Positions 10,085 through 19,442 of a stretch of 30,975 nucleotides of DNA are shown piece after piece (position 1 is the first letter of the stretch; each line of letters begins with the position of its first letter). Position numbers and translations under genes: made by a program. The notes beneath the pieces are model-generated. The model made no database searches. It worked only from the letters and a program-made list of their open reading frames with translations, and was not told the origin of the DNA. This DNA is from Ilumatobacteraceae bacterium (GTDB lineage: Bacteria > Actinomycetota > Acidimicrobiia > Acidimicrobiales > Ilumatobacteraceae): assembly GCA_025463305.1 (NCBI GenBank), contig JAOBWK010000044.1, positions 1 through 30,975 on the forward strand, written 5' to 3'.

Positions 10085-10402
10085 TCAGCCCTTCAACTCT
10101 GCAAGATCGTCGGCGTTGGCGTCCGGCCTCTTGCGCAGGATGGACACGATGATGCCGAGGCCCACCACCACTTCGGCTGCGGCGACGACGAGGACGAAGA
10201 ACACGGTGGTCTGACCGCCGATGTCGCCGAGCGCCTTGGCCATCGCGACGAACGTGAGGTTGACCGCGTTGAGCATCAGCTCGATGCACATGAACATCAC
10301 CAGTGGGTTGCGGCGCACGAGCACGCCGACGGCGCCGATCGAGAACAGCAGCGCGGCGAGGATCAGGTACCACGTGGGGGTGGGGGTGACGGTGGCGATC
10401 AC
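10085..10402 (-). CDS. nuoK: NADH-quinone oxidoreductase subunit K
   Basis: This small three-helix membrane subunit (105 residues) is needed for proton translocation next to NuoJ and NuoN. The two functional glutamates of the family are present at Glu41 ([12 protein letters not shown]) and Glu77 ([10 protein letters not shown]). They are 36 residues apart, the same spacing as Glu36 and Glu72 in E. coli. The GTG start overlaps the nuoJ stop (GTGA). Confidence 0.96.
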   Translation of the reverse strand: MIATVTPTPTWYLILAALLFSIGAVGVLVRRNPLVMFMCIELMLNAVNLTFVAMAKALGDIGGQTTVFFVLVVAAAEVVVGLGIIVSILRKRPDANADDLAELKG

Positions 10403-11016
10403 TTCGAGCCGGCCCTGGTTGCGGTCTTGATGTTGGCGGCGGCGAGCTTGGCATCGATCTCGGCGAGCTCTGCATCGCTCGCGACGGGCCCGCTCTTGCC
10501 CGGGCGACGGGCGAGCAGCACGGTGCCGACGACGGCGATGACGAGCAGCACGGACGTGACCTCGAACGCGAACACGTGGTTGCTGAACAGGTCGTTGGCG
10601 AGCTGCTTGATGTTCGAGTCGTGCGACGCGGCGGTGGCGGTGTCGATGCCCGTGCCGCGCTTGGTGAGCGTCTTGCGACCCTCGATGATGGCACCGCCGA
10701 TGAGGCCGAACAGGCCGACACCGACGATGGCCGCGAGCGGGCGCTGCACCTTGACCGGATCGATCCGCAGCGACTCGGCGCGGTCGACGCCGAGGAGCAT
10801 GATCACGAACAGGAACAGCACGACGATGGCGCCGGCGTAGACGATGACCTGGACGGCCGCGAGGAAGTGGGCGTCCTGGGCGACGAACATCACGGCCACG
10901 CCGAACAGCGTGAGCACGAGGCTGAGCGCGGCGTGCACGGGATGCGACCGGACGATGACGCCGACGGCGCCGATCAGGATCATCGCGGCCGCGCAGATGA
11001 AGACGAACAACTGCAT
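10399..11016 (-). CDS. nuoJ: NADH-quinone oxidoreductase subunit J
   Basis: This is a 205-residue membrane subunit. Four helices precede residue 100, including the family signature [20 protein letters not shown], which holds the pi-bulge helix involved in coupling. A loop of about 45 residues and a fifth helix follow, then a charged Ala/Lys tail. The frame stays open upstream as an artefact antisense to codon bias in nuoI. The ATG at 11016 lies 2 bp after the nuoI stop and begins the first helix directly. Confidence 0.95.
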   Translation of the reverse strand: MQLFVFICAAAMILIGAVGVIVRSHPVHAALSLVLTLFGVAVMFVAQDAHFLAAVQVIVYAGAIVVLFLFVIMLLGVDRAESLRIDPVKVQRPLAAIVGVGLFGLIGGAIIEGRKTLTKRGTGIDTATAASHDSNIKQLANDLFSNHVFAFEVTSVLLVIAVVGTVLLARRPGKSGPVASDAELAEIDAKLAAANIKTATRAGSK

Positions 11017-11018
11017 CG

Positions 11019-11741
11019 TCAGTGGTCCTGTGCCGTGTCCGTCGTCATGTTGCCCGTCGTCTGGTCGCGGGTGATCTGGTCGCGCGTGATCTGCACCGGC
11101 TCCGCCTTGCGGACGCCATAGCCGAGCTCGCCGCTCCAGCCATCGATGCCTTCGAAGTCGGCGTCGCCGCTCGGCGACGTGGCCCGCATCCAGCCGCTGG
11201 TGTGCAGGTCCTCGCCGGCGCGCCAGTCCTCCCACGGGAGGTGCTGGGGCTTGCCGTCGTCGCCGACGAGCAGCTCCGTCTTGGTGTAGATCGCGTCTCG
11301 CCGGTTGGTGAAGCTGAACTCGAACAGCTTGCTCTCGGTGATGGCCTCGGTCGGGCAGGCCTCGACGCAGAGGTCGCAGTGGATGCAGCGGAGGTAGTTG
11401 ATCTCGTAGACGAACCCGAAGCGCTCGCCGGGTGAGGTGGGCGTGTCGGGGTCGTTGTCGGCGCCGCGCACGTAGATGCACTTCGCCGGGCAGACACCGG
11501 CGCAGAGCTCGCAGCCGATGCACTTCTCCATGCCGTCCTCGTACCGGTTCAGCACGTGGCGCCCGTGCAGACGCTCGGGCTTGGGCGCCTTCTCGTCGGC
11601 ATGCAGCTGCGGATCGACGTCGGCGCCGTCCTTGGCGGTCTTCTTGGCGACGCGGCCGCCGGAGTAGTTCTTGGTCAGCCGCTTGCCGCCGAACAGGCGG
11701 TGCTGCTTGATCGTGACGACGAATCCATCGAGGTAACCCAT
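11019..11741 (-). CDS. nuoI: NADH-quinone oxidoreductase subunit I (2x[4Fe-4S])
   Basis: NuoI carries clusters N6a and N6b, linking NuoG to NuoB in the hydrophilic arm. Two ferredoxin motifs are intact: Cys74, 77, 80, 84 ([12 protein letters not shown]) and Cys119, 122, 125, 129 ([12 protein letters not shown]). The 240-residue protein has an amphipathic N-terminus and a C-terminal tail of about 70 residues beyond the ferredoxin fold, ending in a duplicated ITRDQ. The ATG at 11741 shares one base with the nuoH stop (TGATG). The longer upstream frame lies inside nuoH and is not used. Confidence 0.96.
   Translation of the reverse strand: MGYLDGFVVTIKQHRLFGGKRLTKNYSGGRVAKKTAKDGADVDPQLHADEKAPKPERLHGRHVLNRYEDGMEKCIGCELCAGVCPAKCIYVRGADNDPDTPTSPGERFGFVYEINYLRCIHCDLCVEACPTEAITESKLFEFSFTNRRDAIYTKTELLVGDDGKPQHLPWEDWRAGEDLHTSGWMRATSPSGDADFEGIDGWSGELGYGVRKAEPVQITRDQITRDQTTGNMTTDTAQDH
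11061..11090 (-). repeat. 15-bp tandem duplication at the 3' end of nuoI
   Basis: CTGGTCGCGGGTGAT (11061-11075) and CTGGTCGCGCGTGAT (11076-11090) differ at one base. In nuoI they encode ITRDQ twice in the C-terminal tail, outside the cluster-binding fold. Confidence 0.8.
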
Positions 11742-12961
11742 CAGAACATCGCCCCCTCTCGATCTCGGTTCTTCCCACTGACCCGCACCGCGGCCATCAG
11801 CAATCCTGCACAGAGGGCCAGCACGGCGATCGAGATGCCGCTGACCCACCACTTGTTCCAGTCATTGTCGCTTGCGACGCGCTGCGCGGCCAAGAGGAGG
11901 AACCAGCCGAGCGATGCCGGGATCAGCACCTTCCAGCCGAGGTTCATCAGCTGGTCGTAACGCAGGCGGGGCAGCGTGCCGCGGAGCCAGACGTAGACGT
12001 AGAGGAACACGAGCACCTTGGCGATGAACCACACCGTGCCGCTGAAGGGTCCGAGGTGGATGTCGCCGTTGAAGTGGAGGCTGCCGATGTCGAACTTGAC
12101 CGGCTGGGGGCCGCCGAAGAACAGGGTGACGATGACGCCGCTCATCGTCACGGTGTTCATGAACTCGGCGAGGAAGAACAGCGCGAACGAGAACGCCGAG
12201 TACTCGGTGTTGAAGCCGCCGACGAGCTCCTGCTCGGCCTCGACGAGGTCGAACGGTGGGCGGTTCAACTCCGCGGTGCCGGCGATCATGAAGATCACGA
12301 ACGGCACGACGCCGGTGGCGATGACGCTCCACTTGCTCAGGCTGTTCTGCCCGCCGACGATGCCGTGGGTGCTGAGGGTGCCGGAGATCAGCAGCACCGA
12401 GGCGATGCTGAGACCGAGCGCCGCCTCGTACGACACCATCTGCGCCGAGGCACGGACCGAGCCGAGCAGCGGGTACTTCGAGCCCGAGGACCAGCCGGCG
12501 AGCATGATGCCGTAGACGGCGATGCTCGACAGCGCGAGGAGCAGGAGCACGCCGATGGGCGGATCGGCGAGCTGCACGAACGTGCGATGCCCGAAGATCT
12601 TGATCGTTCCGTCCTTGCCGTGCAGGAAGTCGCCGCCGAGCGGGATGACCGTCCAGACGAGGAACGCCGGCACGAACGCGAGGTACGGCGCGAGGCGGAA
12701 GACGAAGCTGTCGGCACGGTCGGGCATCAGCCCTTCCTTGAAGATCAGCTTCATGCCGTCGGCGAGCGTCTGTAGCAGGCCGAACGGTCCGGCCTTGTTC
12801 GGACCGGTGCGGTTCTGCATGCCGGCGACGATCTTGCGCTCGAACCAGACCATGAACATCGTGACGACGAGACCGACCGCGAAGACGATGACCATCTTCA
12901 GCAGCACGATGAGGACGGTGGCGAGGCCGAGCTTCTCGACCAGGTCGTCGATGGCGAACAT
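11741..12961 (-). CDS. nuoH: NADH-quinone oxidoreductase subunit H
   Basis: NuoH joins the membrane arm to the hydrophilic arm and forms much of the quinone chamber. The 406-residue, eight-helix protein contains [19 protein letters not shown] near the N-terminus, [11 protein letters not shown], and the acidic [20 protein letters not shown] loop with its conserved glutamates. The start ATG shares one base with the nuoG stop (TGATG). Upstream codons in the same frame belong to antisense-biased nuoG sequence. Confidence 0.97.
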   Translation of the reverse strand: MFAIDDLVEKLGLATVLIVLLKMVIVFAVGLVVTMFMVWFERKIVAGMQNRTGPNKAGPFGLLQTLADGMKLIFKEGLMPDRADSFVFRLAPYLAFVPAFLVWTVIPLGGDFLHGKDGTIKIFGHRTFVQLADPPIGVLLLLALSSIAVYGIMLAGWSSGSKYPLLGSVRASAQMVSYEAALGLSIASVLLISGTLSTHGIVGGQNSLSKWSVIATGVVPFVIFMIAGTAELNRPPFDLVEAEQELVGGFNTEYSAFSFALFFLAEFMNTVTMSGVIVTLFFGGPQPVKFDIGSLHFNGDIHLGPFSGTVWFIAKVLVFLYVYVWLRGTLPRLRYDQLMNLGWKVLIPASLGWFLLLAAQRVASDNDWNKWWVSGISIAVLALCAGLLMAAVRVSGKNRDREGAMF

Positions 12962-15375
12962 CAGAGGCTCTCGATCCGCACGTCGGTCACCGATGCGTCG
13001 GCGTCGATCAGATCGCCGATGGTGACGAGCGTGGCGCCGGTCGTGGCCGGTTGGTTGAAGGGCACCCACGCGGTGCCGCGCTGCACCGATGGATCGACCT
13101 GGAGCGGCAGCACCACGGTGGCCTTGGAGCTGGTGAGCGTGACCTCATGGCCGATGGTGGTGCCGATCTTGGCGACGTCGAGCGGGTTGACGTACACGGC
13201 GGTGCCGGTGGCGAGCGGCGCCAGCGATGGTGCGTGGACGGTGGCGACGGCCGCGTCGTACAGCTTGCGACTGACCACGAGGCGGAAGTCGTAGGCGTTG
13301 CGATCGCCGAGCGTGACGGTGGGGGTGTTGATCGGATCGATGTGCGGAGCGTGAGCCACGACGCCGTTCGGCGACGCCGCGAGCGTGGCGGCCGTGATGC
13401 CGTCGTAGCCGTCGACGTGGGTGGCGATCGAGGCCGTGATGTCTTCCACCGACGTGAACCCGAGGTCGGTGCCGAGCTTGCCGGCGATGTCGGCGGCGAT
13501 CATCCAGTCGGGACGCGACGTGCCGTTGACCGTGATCTTCTGGGCGAGCGTGGTGGTGCGCCCCTCGAGGTTCGACGTGGTGCCCGACTTCTCCGCGTAC
13601 GCGGCGGCCGGGAGCACGACGTGGGCGAGCCGCGACGACGAGGTGACGAAGGTGTCGATGGCGATGATGCGGCGGGCACCGGCCAAGGCGCGCCGGGCGA
13701 GATCGGCATCGGGCACGTCGCTCAGCGGATCGGCACCGAGCAGGATCAGGCACTCGATCGAGCCGTTCGCCGCCGCGTTGAGGATGCCCTTGCTGTCGAG
13801 GCCGCCCTTGCCCGGACGCAACCCGACCTGGGTGGCGCCGACGACGTTGCCGCGGCGCAGCGCCGGCAGCACGGTGGCCGACGGGACGGCGGCGATCACC
13901 GCGTTGAGCGCGGCGACGGTGGGGCCCGAGGATTCGGCGAGGTTGGCGCGACCGGCGACGACGACGACATCGCCGGTGGCGATCTGCGCCGAGATCGCAG
14001 CGTCCTGGAGGGTGCTGGCGACGACGTCGGCCTGGGTGCCAGGCTCGTAGAACACCGTCTTCCACGCGTACTTGGTGAGGCCGCTGGCCTTCGGCGCGAA
14101 CTCGATGATCTTGGTGCGCTTCTTCTCGACCGCGTCACGGAGGCGCAGGTACAGGACCGGCAGCTCCTCCTTCAGGTCGGGAGCGAGGAGGATGACGGTC
14201 TTGGCACTCGCGGCCTGATCGATGGTGGCGCGGGGCAGGCCGAGCAGGCCGACGGGCAGGCCGTCGACGAGCTGCGACGACACGTTCGGCGTGCCGATGA
14301 CGTCGTGGGCGAGGCGAGCGAACGCGAACGCGTCCTCGTTGGTGCCGTGGGCGCCTCCGAGCAGGGCGATGCTGGACGGACCGCCGGCGGCGAGGGCGTC
14401 CTTGATCAGCTGGACGGTCGAGCCGATGGCCGAGTTCCACGACGTCGGCGTGTGCCCGTCAGCGGTGAGCACCAGCGGCGTGCTGAGCCGGTCGTCGCTG
14501 CCGATCGACTCGAAGCCGAAGCGGCCCTTGTCGCACAGCCAGCCCCAGTTGACAGGATCCGAGTCGACGCCCTGGTAGCGGACGAGCTCGTCACGGGTGG
14601 ACTGCACAGCGGTGCGGCAGCCGACCGAGCACGTGGTGCACGTGCTCTCCTCCTCCTGGAGGTCCCAGGGGCGGGCCTTGAAGCGGTACGGGCTCGCCGT
14701 GAGCGCGCCGACCGGGCAGATCTGCACGGTGTTGCCGCTGAAGTAGCTGGCGAACGGCTCGTCGGGGAACGTGTTGACCTGGGTCAGGTTGCCGCGGTGG
14801 GTGAACGAGATCAGCGCGTCGCCGGCGACCTCGTCGGCGAAGCGGGTGCAGCGATCGCAGAGGATGCAGCGCTCGCGGTCGAGGAACACGAGGTCGCTGA
14901 TCGGGATCGGCTTCTCGTAGTGCCGCTTCTCCTCGACGTAGCGGCTCTCGCCGGGACCGTGGCTGAACGACTGGTCCTGCAGCGGGCACTCGCCACCCTT
15001 GTCGCACACCGGGCAGTCGAGCGGGTGGTTGGCGAGCAGCAGCTCGATCACACCCTCCTGCGCACCCTTGGCGATGGGCGAGTCGGTGAACACCTTCATG
15101 TCCGGCGACACCGGGAACATGCACGAGGGCATCAGCTGCGGCCCGCGGCCGGTGTCGACCTCGACGAGGCACATCCGGCACATGCCCACCGAGCTCATCC
15201 GCTCGTGGTAGCAGAAGCGCGGGATGTACTCGCCGGCGTCCTCGGCGGCCTTGATGATGAGGTCGCCCTTGCGCGCCGTGACGGCGCGGCCGTTGATGGT
15301 GATGCTGACGGCGTTGGGATCGGGCGGGGTCGGCTCGGGGACCTCGCCGAGCGTCGGCGTCTCGGTGGTGGTCAC
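12961..15375 (-). CDS. nuoG: NADH-quinone oxidoreductase subunit G
   Basis: NuoG is the large iron-sulphur subunit of the peripheral arm. From the N-terminus of this 804-residue protein: a [2Fe-2S] motif at Cys55, 66, 69 and 85; the His/Cys N5 motif in HPLDCPVCDKGGECPLQD; the N4 motif CILCDRC with a later CP; then CTTCSVGC followed exactly 27 residues later by Cys in WLCDKG, the fourth ligand of the off-path cluster N7. Many bacteria have lost N7; it is intact here. The rest is a degenerate molybdopterin-oxidoreductase fold. The GTG start at 15375 overlaps the nuoF stop (GTGA). The frame continues open upstream across nuoF but is not coding there. Confidence 0.96.
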   Translation of the reverse strand: MTTTETPTLGEVPEPTPPDPNAVSITINGRAVTARKGDLIIKAAEDAGEYIPRFCYHERMSSVGMCRMCLVEVDTGRGPQLMPSCMFPVSPDMKVFTDSPIAKGAQEGVIELLLANHPLDCPVCDKGGECPLQDQSFSHGPGESRYVEEKRHYEKPIPISDLVFLDRERCILCDRCTRFADEVAGDALISFTHRGNLTQVNTFPDEPFASYFSGNTVQICPVGALTASPYRFKARPWDLQEEESTCTTCSVGCRTAVQSTRDELVRYQGVDSDPVNWGWLCDKGRFGFESIGSDDRLSTPLVLTADGHTPTSWNSAIGSTVQLIKDALAAGGPSSIALLGGAHGTNEDAFAFARLAHDVIGTPNVSSQLVDGLPVGLLGLPRATIDQAASAKTVILLAPDLKEELPVLYLRLRDAVEKKRTKIIEFAPKASGLTKYAWKTVFYEPGTQADVVASTLQDAAISAQIATGDVVVVAGRANLAESSGPTVAALNAVIAAVPSATVLPALRRGNVVGATQVGLRPGKGGLDSKGILNAAANGSIECLILLGADPLSDVPDADLARRALAGARRIIAIDTFVTSSSRLAHVVLPAAAYAEKSGTTSNLEGRTTTLAQKITVNGTSRPDWMIAADIAGKLGTDLGFTSVEDITASIATHVDGYDGITAATLAASPNGVVAHAPHIDPINTPTVTLGDRNAYDFRLVVSRKLYDAAVATVHAPSLAPLATGTAVYVNPLDVAKIGTTIGHEVTLTSSKATVVLPLQVDPSVQRGTAWVPFNQPATTGATLVTIGDLIDADASVTDVRIESL

Positions 15376-16814
15376 GCGTGTGCTCCGGCTGGCTGGGTGT
15401 TGGCGGCGACCTCGACCGGCGCGGACGAGACGGGGATGAACGTGCGCTTGACGAGCTTGGCCTCGAACTCGTCGCGGAACAGGGTGAGTGCCGAGTGGAC
15501 GGGCGTGTACGCCGACGGACCGACGAAGCAGATGGTGGTCATCTTGTACGGGAACGGCACGGCCGTGAGGCCGAGGCGCTCGCTCGAGGCGTGCGGGAAG
15601 TTGCCGGGGCAGATCGTCTCGCCGACCTCGATCAACTGGTCGAGGTCGCGGCTCGTGCCGTGCCCGGCGACGATGCGGTCCATGATGCGCATCAACCACG
15701 TTCCGCCTTCGCGGCACGGTGCGCACTTGCCGCACGACTCGTGGGCGTAGAACGCGCAGAGGGTGAGCGCTGCAGCGGGGATGTCGGTGGTGTCGTCCAT
15801 CACCATCACCGCACCGGAGCCGACCATCGAGCCGGCGGCACCGACCTGGCGGCCTTCGAGCGGGAGGTCGAGCTGATCGGGTAGGAACCATGGCGCCGAA
15901 CCACCGCCGGGCACGAAGGCCTTGAGCTCGTGGCCGTCGCGGATGCCCTGGCAGAACTCGTCGCCGTAGATCAGGTCGCGGAACGTGGTGACGCCGTTGA
16001 TGACCTCGAACACGCCGGGGCGCTTGACGTGGCCGGAGATGGCCATCATCCGCGTGCCGGGCGAGGACTCGGTGCCGATCTTGGTGTACTCCTCGGCGCC
16101 GTTGCGCAGCAGCCACGGGAGGTTGGCGAGGGTCTCGACGTTGTTGACGATGGTGGGCTGGCCGTACAGGCCGATGGCGGCCGGGAAGAACGGCGGCTTG
16201 AGGCGCGGCATGCCGCGGTTGCCCTCGAGGCTCTCGATGAGCGCTGTCTCCTCGCCCACCACGTAGGCGCCGGCGCCCCAGTGCAGCACGATGTCGAGCG
16301 AGAACTGCGAGCCGAGGATGTTCTTGCCGATGTAACCGGCGGCATAGGCGTCGTTGAGCGCCTGGGCGACGCGTTCCTGGGCGACGGCCATCTCGCCACG
16401 GATGTACAGGAAGCACTGCGACAGCCCGGCGGCATAGCAGGCGATGAGGCAGCCCTCGATCAGCTGATGCGGATCGCGCTCCATCAGGAGGCGGTCCTTG
16501 TAGGTGCCCGGCTCGCTCTCGTCGCCGTTCACGACGAGGTAGCGCGGGAAGACGCCGGGGGGCGTGAGGCCCCACTTGGTGCCGGCCGGGAAGCCGGCGC
16601 CACCACGGCCGAGCACGGTGGCGGCCTTGACCTCGTCGTGCACGGCTGGTGCCGGCTTGGCGAGTGCAGCCTTGAGCCCCTCGTACCCGCCGGTGGCGAG
16701 GTACCGCTCGAGCGTGTACGAGTCGGTGTACTCGAACCGCGACGTCACGATCTGCGGGCGATCGCCGGCATAGAAGCCCGGCGTGTGTGGGTAGTTCTCG
16801 GCACGAGCACTCAC
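15372..16814 (-). CDS. nuoF: NADH-quinone oxidoreductase subunit F (NADH- and FMN-binding)
   Basis: NuoF oxidises NADH with FMN and passes electrons to cluster N3. The 480-residue protein shows the NADH/FMN glycine-rich loop GRGGAGFPAGTKWG (69-82), NGDESEPGTYKDR (97-108), GAYVVGEETALIES (182-195) and the N3 motif at Cys361, 364 and 367. The fourth N3 ligand is unusual. In well-known homologues it follows about 41 residues later; here Cys402 is 35 residues on, and Cys429, which sits in the sequence that aligns with the normal site, is 62 on. This implies an insertion of about 21 residues. GTG at 16814 overlaps the nuoE stop (GTGA); an ATG at 16841 is the alternative. Confidence 0.95.
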   Translation of the reverse strand: MSARAENYPHTPGFYAGDRPQIVTSRFEYTDSYTLERYLATGGYEGLKAALAKPAPAVHDEVKAATVLGRGGAGFPAGTKWGLTPPGVFPRYLVVNGDESEPGTYKDRLLMERDPHQLIEGCLIACYAAGLSQCFLYIRGEMAVAQERVAQALNDAYAAGYIGKNILGSQFSLDIVLHWGAGAYVVGEETALIESLEGNRGMPRLKPPFFPAAIGLYGQPTIVNNVETLANLPWLLRNGAEEYTKIGTESSPGTRMMAISGHVKRPGVFEVINGVTTFRDLIYGDEFCQGIRDGHELKAFVPGGGSAPWFLPDQLDLPLEGRQVGAAGSMVGSGAVMVMDDTTDIPAAALTLCAFYAHESCGKCAPCREGGTWLMRIMDRIVAGHGTSRDLDQLIEVGETICPGNFPHASSERLGLTAVPFPYKMTTICFVGPSAYTPVHSALTLFRDEFEAKLVKRTFIPVSSAPVEVAANTQPAGAHA

Positions 16815-17428
16815 TTGGCGGCCTCCGGTGCTGGCATCCATGGGGGAGGCGAGGTGACGCTCTCGGGCGGAACGGCGCCGACACCCTTGTCGGCGGGGAT
16901 CCGCTGACGGATCTTGGCGACGGTGCCGTGCGGCGGGATCTCGTCGCTGAGCCGTCCCGCGCGGAGATCCTCGATCAGTGCGTCGAACGTCTCGTTGGTG
17001 ACGCGGAACCGGTAGCGGTAGTTCACCTGCAGCGTGGGCGCCTCGGTGCAGGCAGCCTGGCACTCGGCGTGCTCGAGCGTGAACAGCCCGTCGGGCGTGG
17101 TGCTGCCGGCCTTGATCCCGAGGGTGTGCTCGGCGTGGTGCATGAGCTCCTCGGCGCCGAGGAGCGCGCAGGACATCGTGCCGCAGATGTTGACGAGGTA
17201 CTTGCCGACCGGCTCGAACTTGAACATCTCGTAGAAGGTGGCCGTGCCGAGCACCTCGGCCGAGGTCGCGCCGACGAGCTCGCCGATGTGGGCCATCGCA
17301 TCGTTGGTGACATAGCCGTCCTGCTGCTGCGCCAGGTGGAGCAGCGGGATGGTGGCCGAGCGCGGCCGTGGGTAGCGGCCGATGATCTCCAGTGCGACGC
17401 GGACGTTGTCCTCTGACAGGCGACTCAA
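16811..17428 (-). CDS. nuoE: NADH-quinone oxidoreductase subunit E ([2Fe-2S] N1a)
   Basis: NuoE holds cluster N1a beside NuoF. The thioredoxin-like ferredoxin ligands are Cys82 and Cys87 (CGTMSC) and Cys123 and Cys127 (CQAAC). No ATG or GTG precedes the conserved helical domain in this frame after the nuoD stop. A TTG at 17428 overlaps that stop as TTGA, matching the 4-bp coupling of neighbouring junctions, and gives 205 residues. The family is usually 160-180; the excess is a Pro-rich C-terminal tail. The open frame upstream of 17428 is antisense-biased nuoD sequence. Confidence 0.92.
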   Translation of the reverse strand: MSRLSEDNVRVALEIIGRYPRPRSATIPLLHLAQQQDGYVTNDAMAHIGELVGATSAEVLGTATFYEMFKFEPVGKYLVNICGTMSCALLGAEELMHHAEHTLGIKAGSTTPDGLFTLEHAECQAACTEAPTLQVNYRYRFRVTNETFDALIEDLRAGRLSDEIPPHGTVAKIRQRIPADKGVGAVPPESVTSPPPWMPAPEAAK

Positions 17429-18864
17429 CGGTCTACTTCTCCCAGGACTGGATCCACGGAAGAGATGATGGCAATCGCGTCGGCCACGAGGCAATTGCGG
17501 AGCATGTGCGGCAGGCACTGCAGGTTGACGAACGACGGGCCGCGCACGTGCATCCGGTACGGCTTCGACGATCCGTCGCTGGCGATGTAGCAGCCGATCT
17601 CGCCACGGGGGCTCTCGATCGCGACGTAGACCTCGCCCTCGGGCACCTTGAAGCCCTCGGTGAAGATCTTGAAGTGGTGGATCAACGCCTCCATCGACTC
17701 GTCGATGCGGGCCCGCGGCGGCGGCGTGATCTTCTTGTTCTGGATCCGGTAGTCGCCCGACGGCATCTTGTCGAGGATCTGGCGAACGATGCGCATCGAC
17801 TCGCGGATCTCGTTGAGGCGGATCGCGAACCGGTCGAAGCAGTCGCCGTAGGTGCCGACGATGACGTCGAACTCGACCTGCTCGTAGCGCAGGTAGGGCA
17901 GATCGCGGCGGAGGTCCCACGGTGTGCCGGTGCTGCGCAGGATCGGCCCGGTGGCGCCGAGCGCGAGCGCCTCCTGAGCGGTGATGACACCGACGCCCTG
18001 CAAGCGGTCGCGCCAGATCGGCTGACCGGTCATGAGGATGTCGTACTCCTCGAGCCGCGGCGGGATCAGATCGAGCAGGCGCAGCACGTCGTCGCGCCAG
18101 CCCGGGGGCAGGTCGGCGGCGAGGCCGCCGGGGCGGATGAAGTTGTGGTTCATCCGCAGGCCGGTGACCTTCTGGAAGAAGCGCAGCACCTCTTCGCGCT
18201 CGCGCCAGCCATAGAGCATCATGCTGACGGCGCCGAGGTCCATGCCGTTGGTGGCCATGAACAGCAGGTGGCTGCTCATCCGGTTCATCTCGCTGAGGAG
18301 CATGCGCATCCACACCGCACGCTCGGGGATGTCGCCGTCGATGCCGAGGAGCTTCTCGGTGGCCATCGAGAAGACGAGCTCGTTGTTCAACGGGCTGACG
18401 TAGTCCATCCGGGTGACGTTGGTGCCGCCCTGCATGAAGGTCAGCTCCTCACCCGTCTTCTCCATGCCGGTGTGGAGGTAGCCGATGATCGGCTTGCAGC
18501 GCAGAACGGTCTCGCCCTGGAGCTCGAGCATCAACCGGAGCACGCCGTGCGTGCTCGGGTGCTGCGGGCCCATGTTGATGATCATCGTCTGGTCGTCGGC
18601 GTTGCCCGTGGTGCCGGGCACAGGGGCCTCGACCGCACCCATGGCAGCGGCCTCGGCCTCGCTGATCCGCAGCACGGCGCCGACCTCGCGCATCAGCTCG
18701 GTGGCCGTCAGCTCGCTGCGCGGACGCAGCTCCTGGCCACCTTCGTTCGTCTGGCGGATGAGCGTCTGGCGCTCGGCCTCGTGGATCGCGGCCAGCTCGG
18801 CGTCGCGGCTCGCTTCGTCCATGTCCTCGGGTTCGAGCTGGGTCGAGGAGGTCACGGCCGTCAT
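17425..18864 (-). CDS. nuoD: NADH-quinone oxidoreductase subunit D
   Basis: NuoD (the 49-kDa homologue) forms the quinone-reduction site together with NuoB. Conserved segments include MGPQHPSTHGVLRL starting at residue 98, IGYLHTGMEK, RMDYVSPLNNE and the C-terminal ESPRGE and DPVLGEVDR. The 479-residue product is about 70-90 residues longer than common bacterial NuoD because of an Ala/Glu-rich, probably helical N-terminal extension (1-93). The ATG at 18864 overlaps the nuoC stop (ATGA), supporting the long start, although Met94 could be an internal alternative. Confidence 0.96.
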   Translation of the reverse strand: MTAVTSSTQLEPEDMDEASRDAELAAIHEAERQTLIRQTNEGGQELRPRSELTATELMREVGAVLRISEAEAAAMGAVEAPVPGTTGNADDQTMIINMGPQHPSTHGVLRLMLELQGETVLRCKPIIGYLHTGMEKTGEELTFMQGGTNVTRMDYVSPLNNELVFSMATEKLLGIDGDIPERAVWMRMLLSEMNRMSSHLLFMATNGMDLGAVSMMLYGWREREEVLRFFQKVTGLRMNHNFIRPGGLAADLPPGWRDDVLRLLDLIPPRLEEYDILMTGQPIWRDRLQGVGVITAQEALALGATGPILRSTGTPWDLRRDLPYLRYEQVEFDVIVGTYGDCFDRFAIRLNEIRESMRIVRQILDKMPSGDYRIQNKKITPPPRARIDESMEALIHHFKIFTEGFKVPEGEVYVAIESPRGEIGCYIASDGSSKPYRMHVRGPSFVNLQCLPHMLRNCLVADAIAIISSVDPVLGEVDR

Positions 18865-19439
18865 GATGGCACTCCTGGCACGACCGACGGGCGACCGGCG
18901 GTGGCGTAGTCGTTGCTGAACTGCACGGGGATGTGGCCGACGGCGTAGTCCTTGCGCAGCGGGTGGCCTTCCCAGTCCTCGGGCATCAGGATGCGGGTGA
19001 GGTCGGGATGGTCGCTGAACGTGATGCCGAACATGTCGTACGCCTCGCGCTCCATGGCCTCGGTACCGGGATGCACGTCGAACAGCGACGGACAGGTGGT
19101 GTCGTCGGCCGGGACCTGCACGCGGACCCTCAATCGGCGGCGGTGCTCGATGTCGAGGAGGTTGACCACGACCTCGAACCGCTCCGCCACGATGCCGTCG
19201 GGCAGCGTGCGGCCCGGGTGGGTGAGGTAGTCGACGCCGCAGAGGTCGGACGCCTGCACGTAGCCGTCGTCGGCGAGCAGCTTGATCAGCGTCACGTACC
19301 CGTCGCGCGGAACGTGGACGACGGTCTGCCCGCGGCTGTCCGTGATCGGAAAGCCGTGCATCTCGGTGACGGGGATCTCGGCGGTGGCCGTCTCGTCAGC
19401 GGGCGCGTCGGATTCCGCTGGTGCGGGAGTGTTGCTCAT
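18861..19439 (-). CDS. nuoC: NADH-quinone oxidoreductase subunit C
   Basis: NuoC (the 30-kDa homologue) is a cofactor-free scaffold of the peripheral arm, separate here rather than fused to NuoD. The signature [34 protein letters not shown] lies in the C-terminal half of the 192-residue product. The first 25 residues are a Pro/Ala/Glu-rich, probably disordered lead. ATG at 19439 follows the nuoB stop after 3 bp. Confidence 0.96.
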   Translation of the reverse strand: [192 protein letters not shown]

Positions 19440-19442
19440 GGC

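Noticed and set aside
13051..15750. 899-residue plus-strand reading frame opposite nuoG and nuoF
   Set aside because: Its product is Arg/Asp/Gly/Val-rich with no domain pattern and mirrors the codon bias of nuoG, which has intact cluster motifs.
15376..16884. N-terminal extension of the nuoG frame to a 1307-residue protein
   Set aside because: The extra 503 residues lie over nuoF in another frame and have no domain. GTG at 15375 gives a normal NuoG with GTGA coupling.
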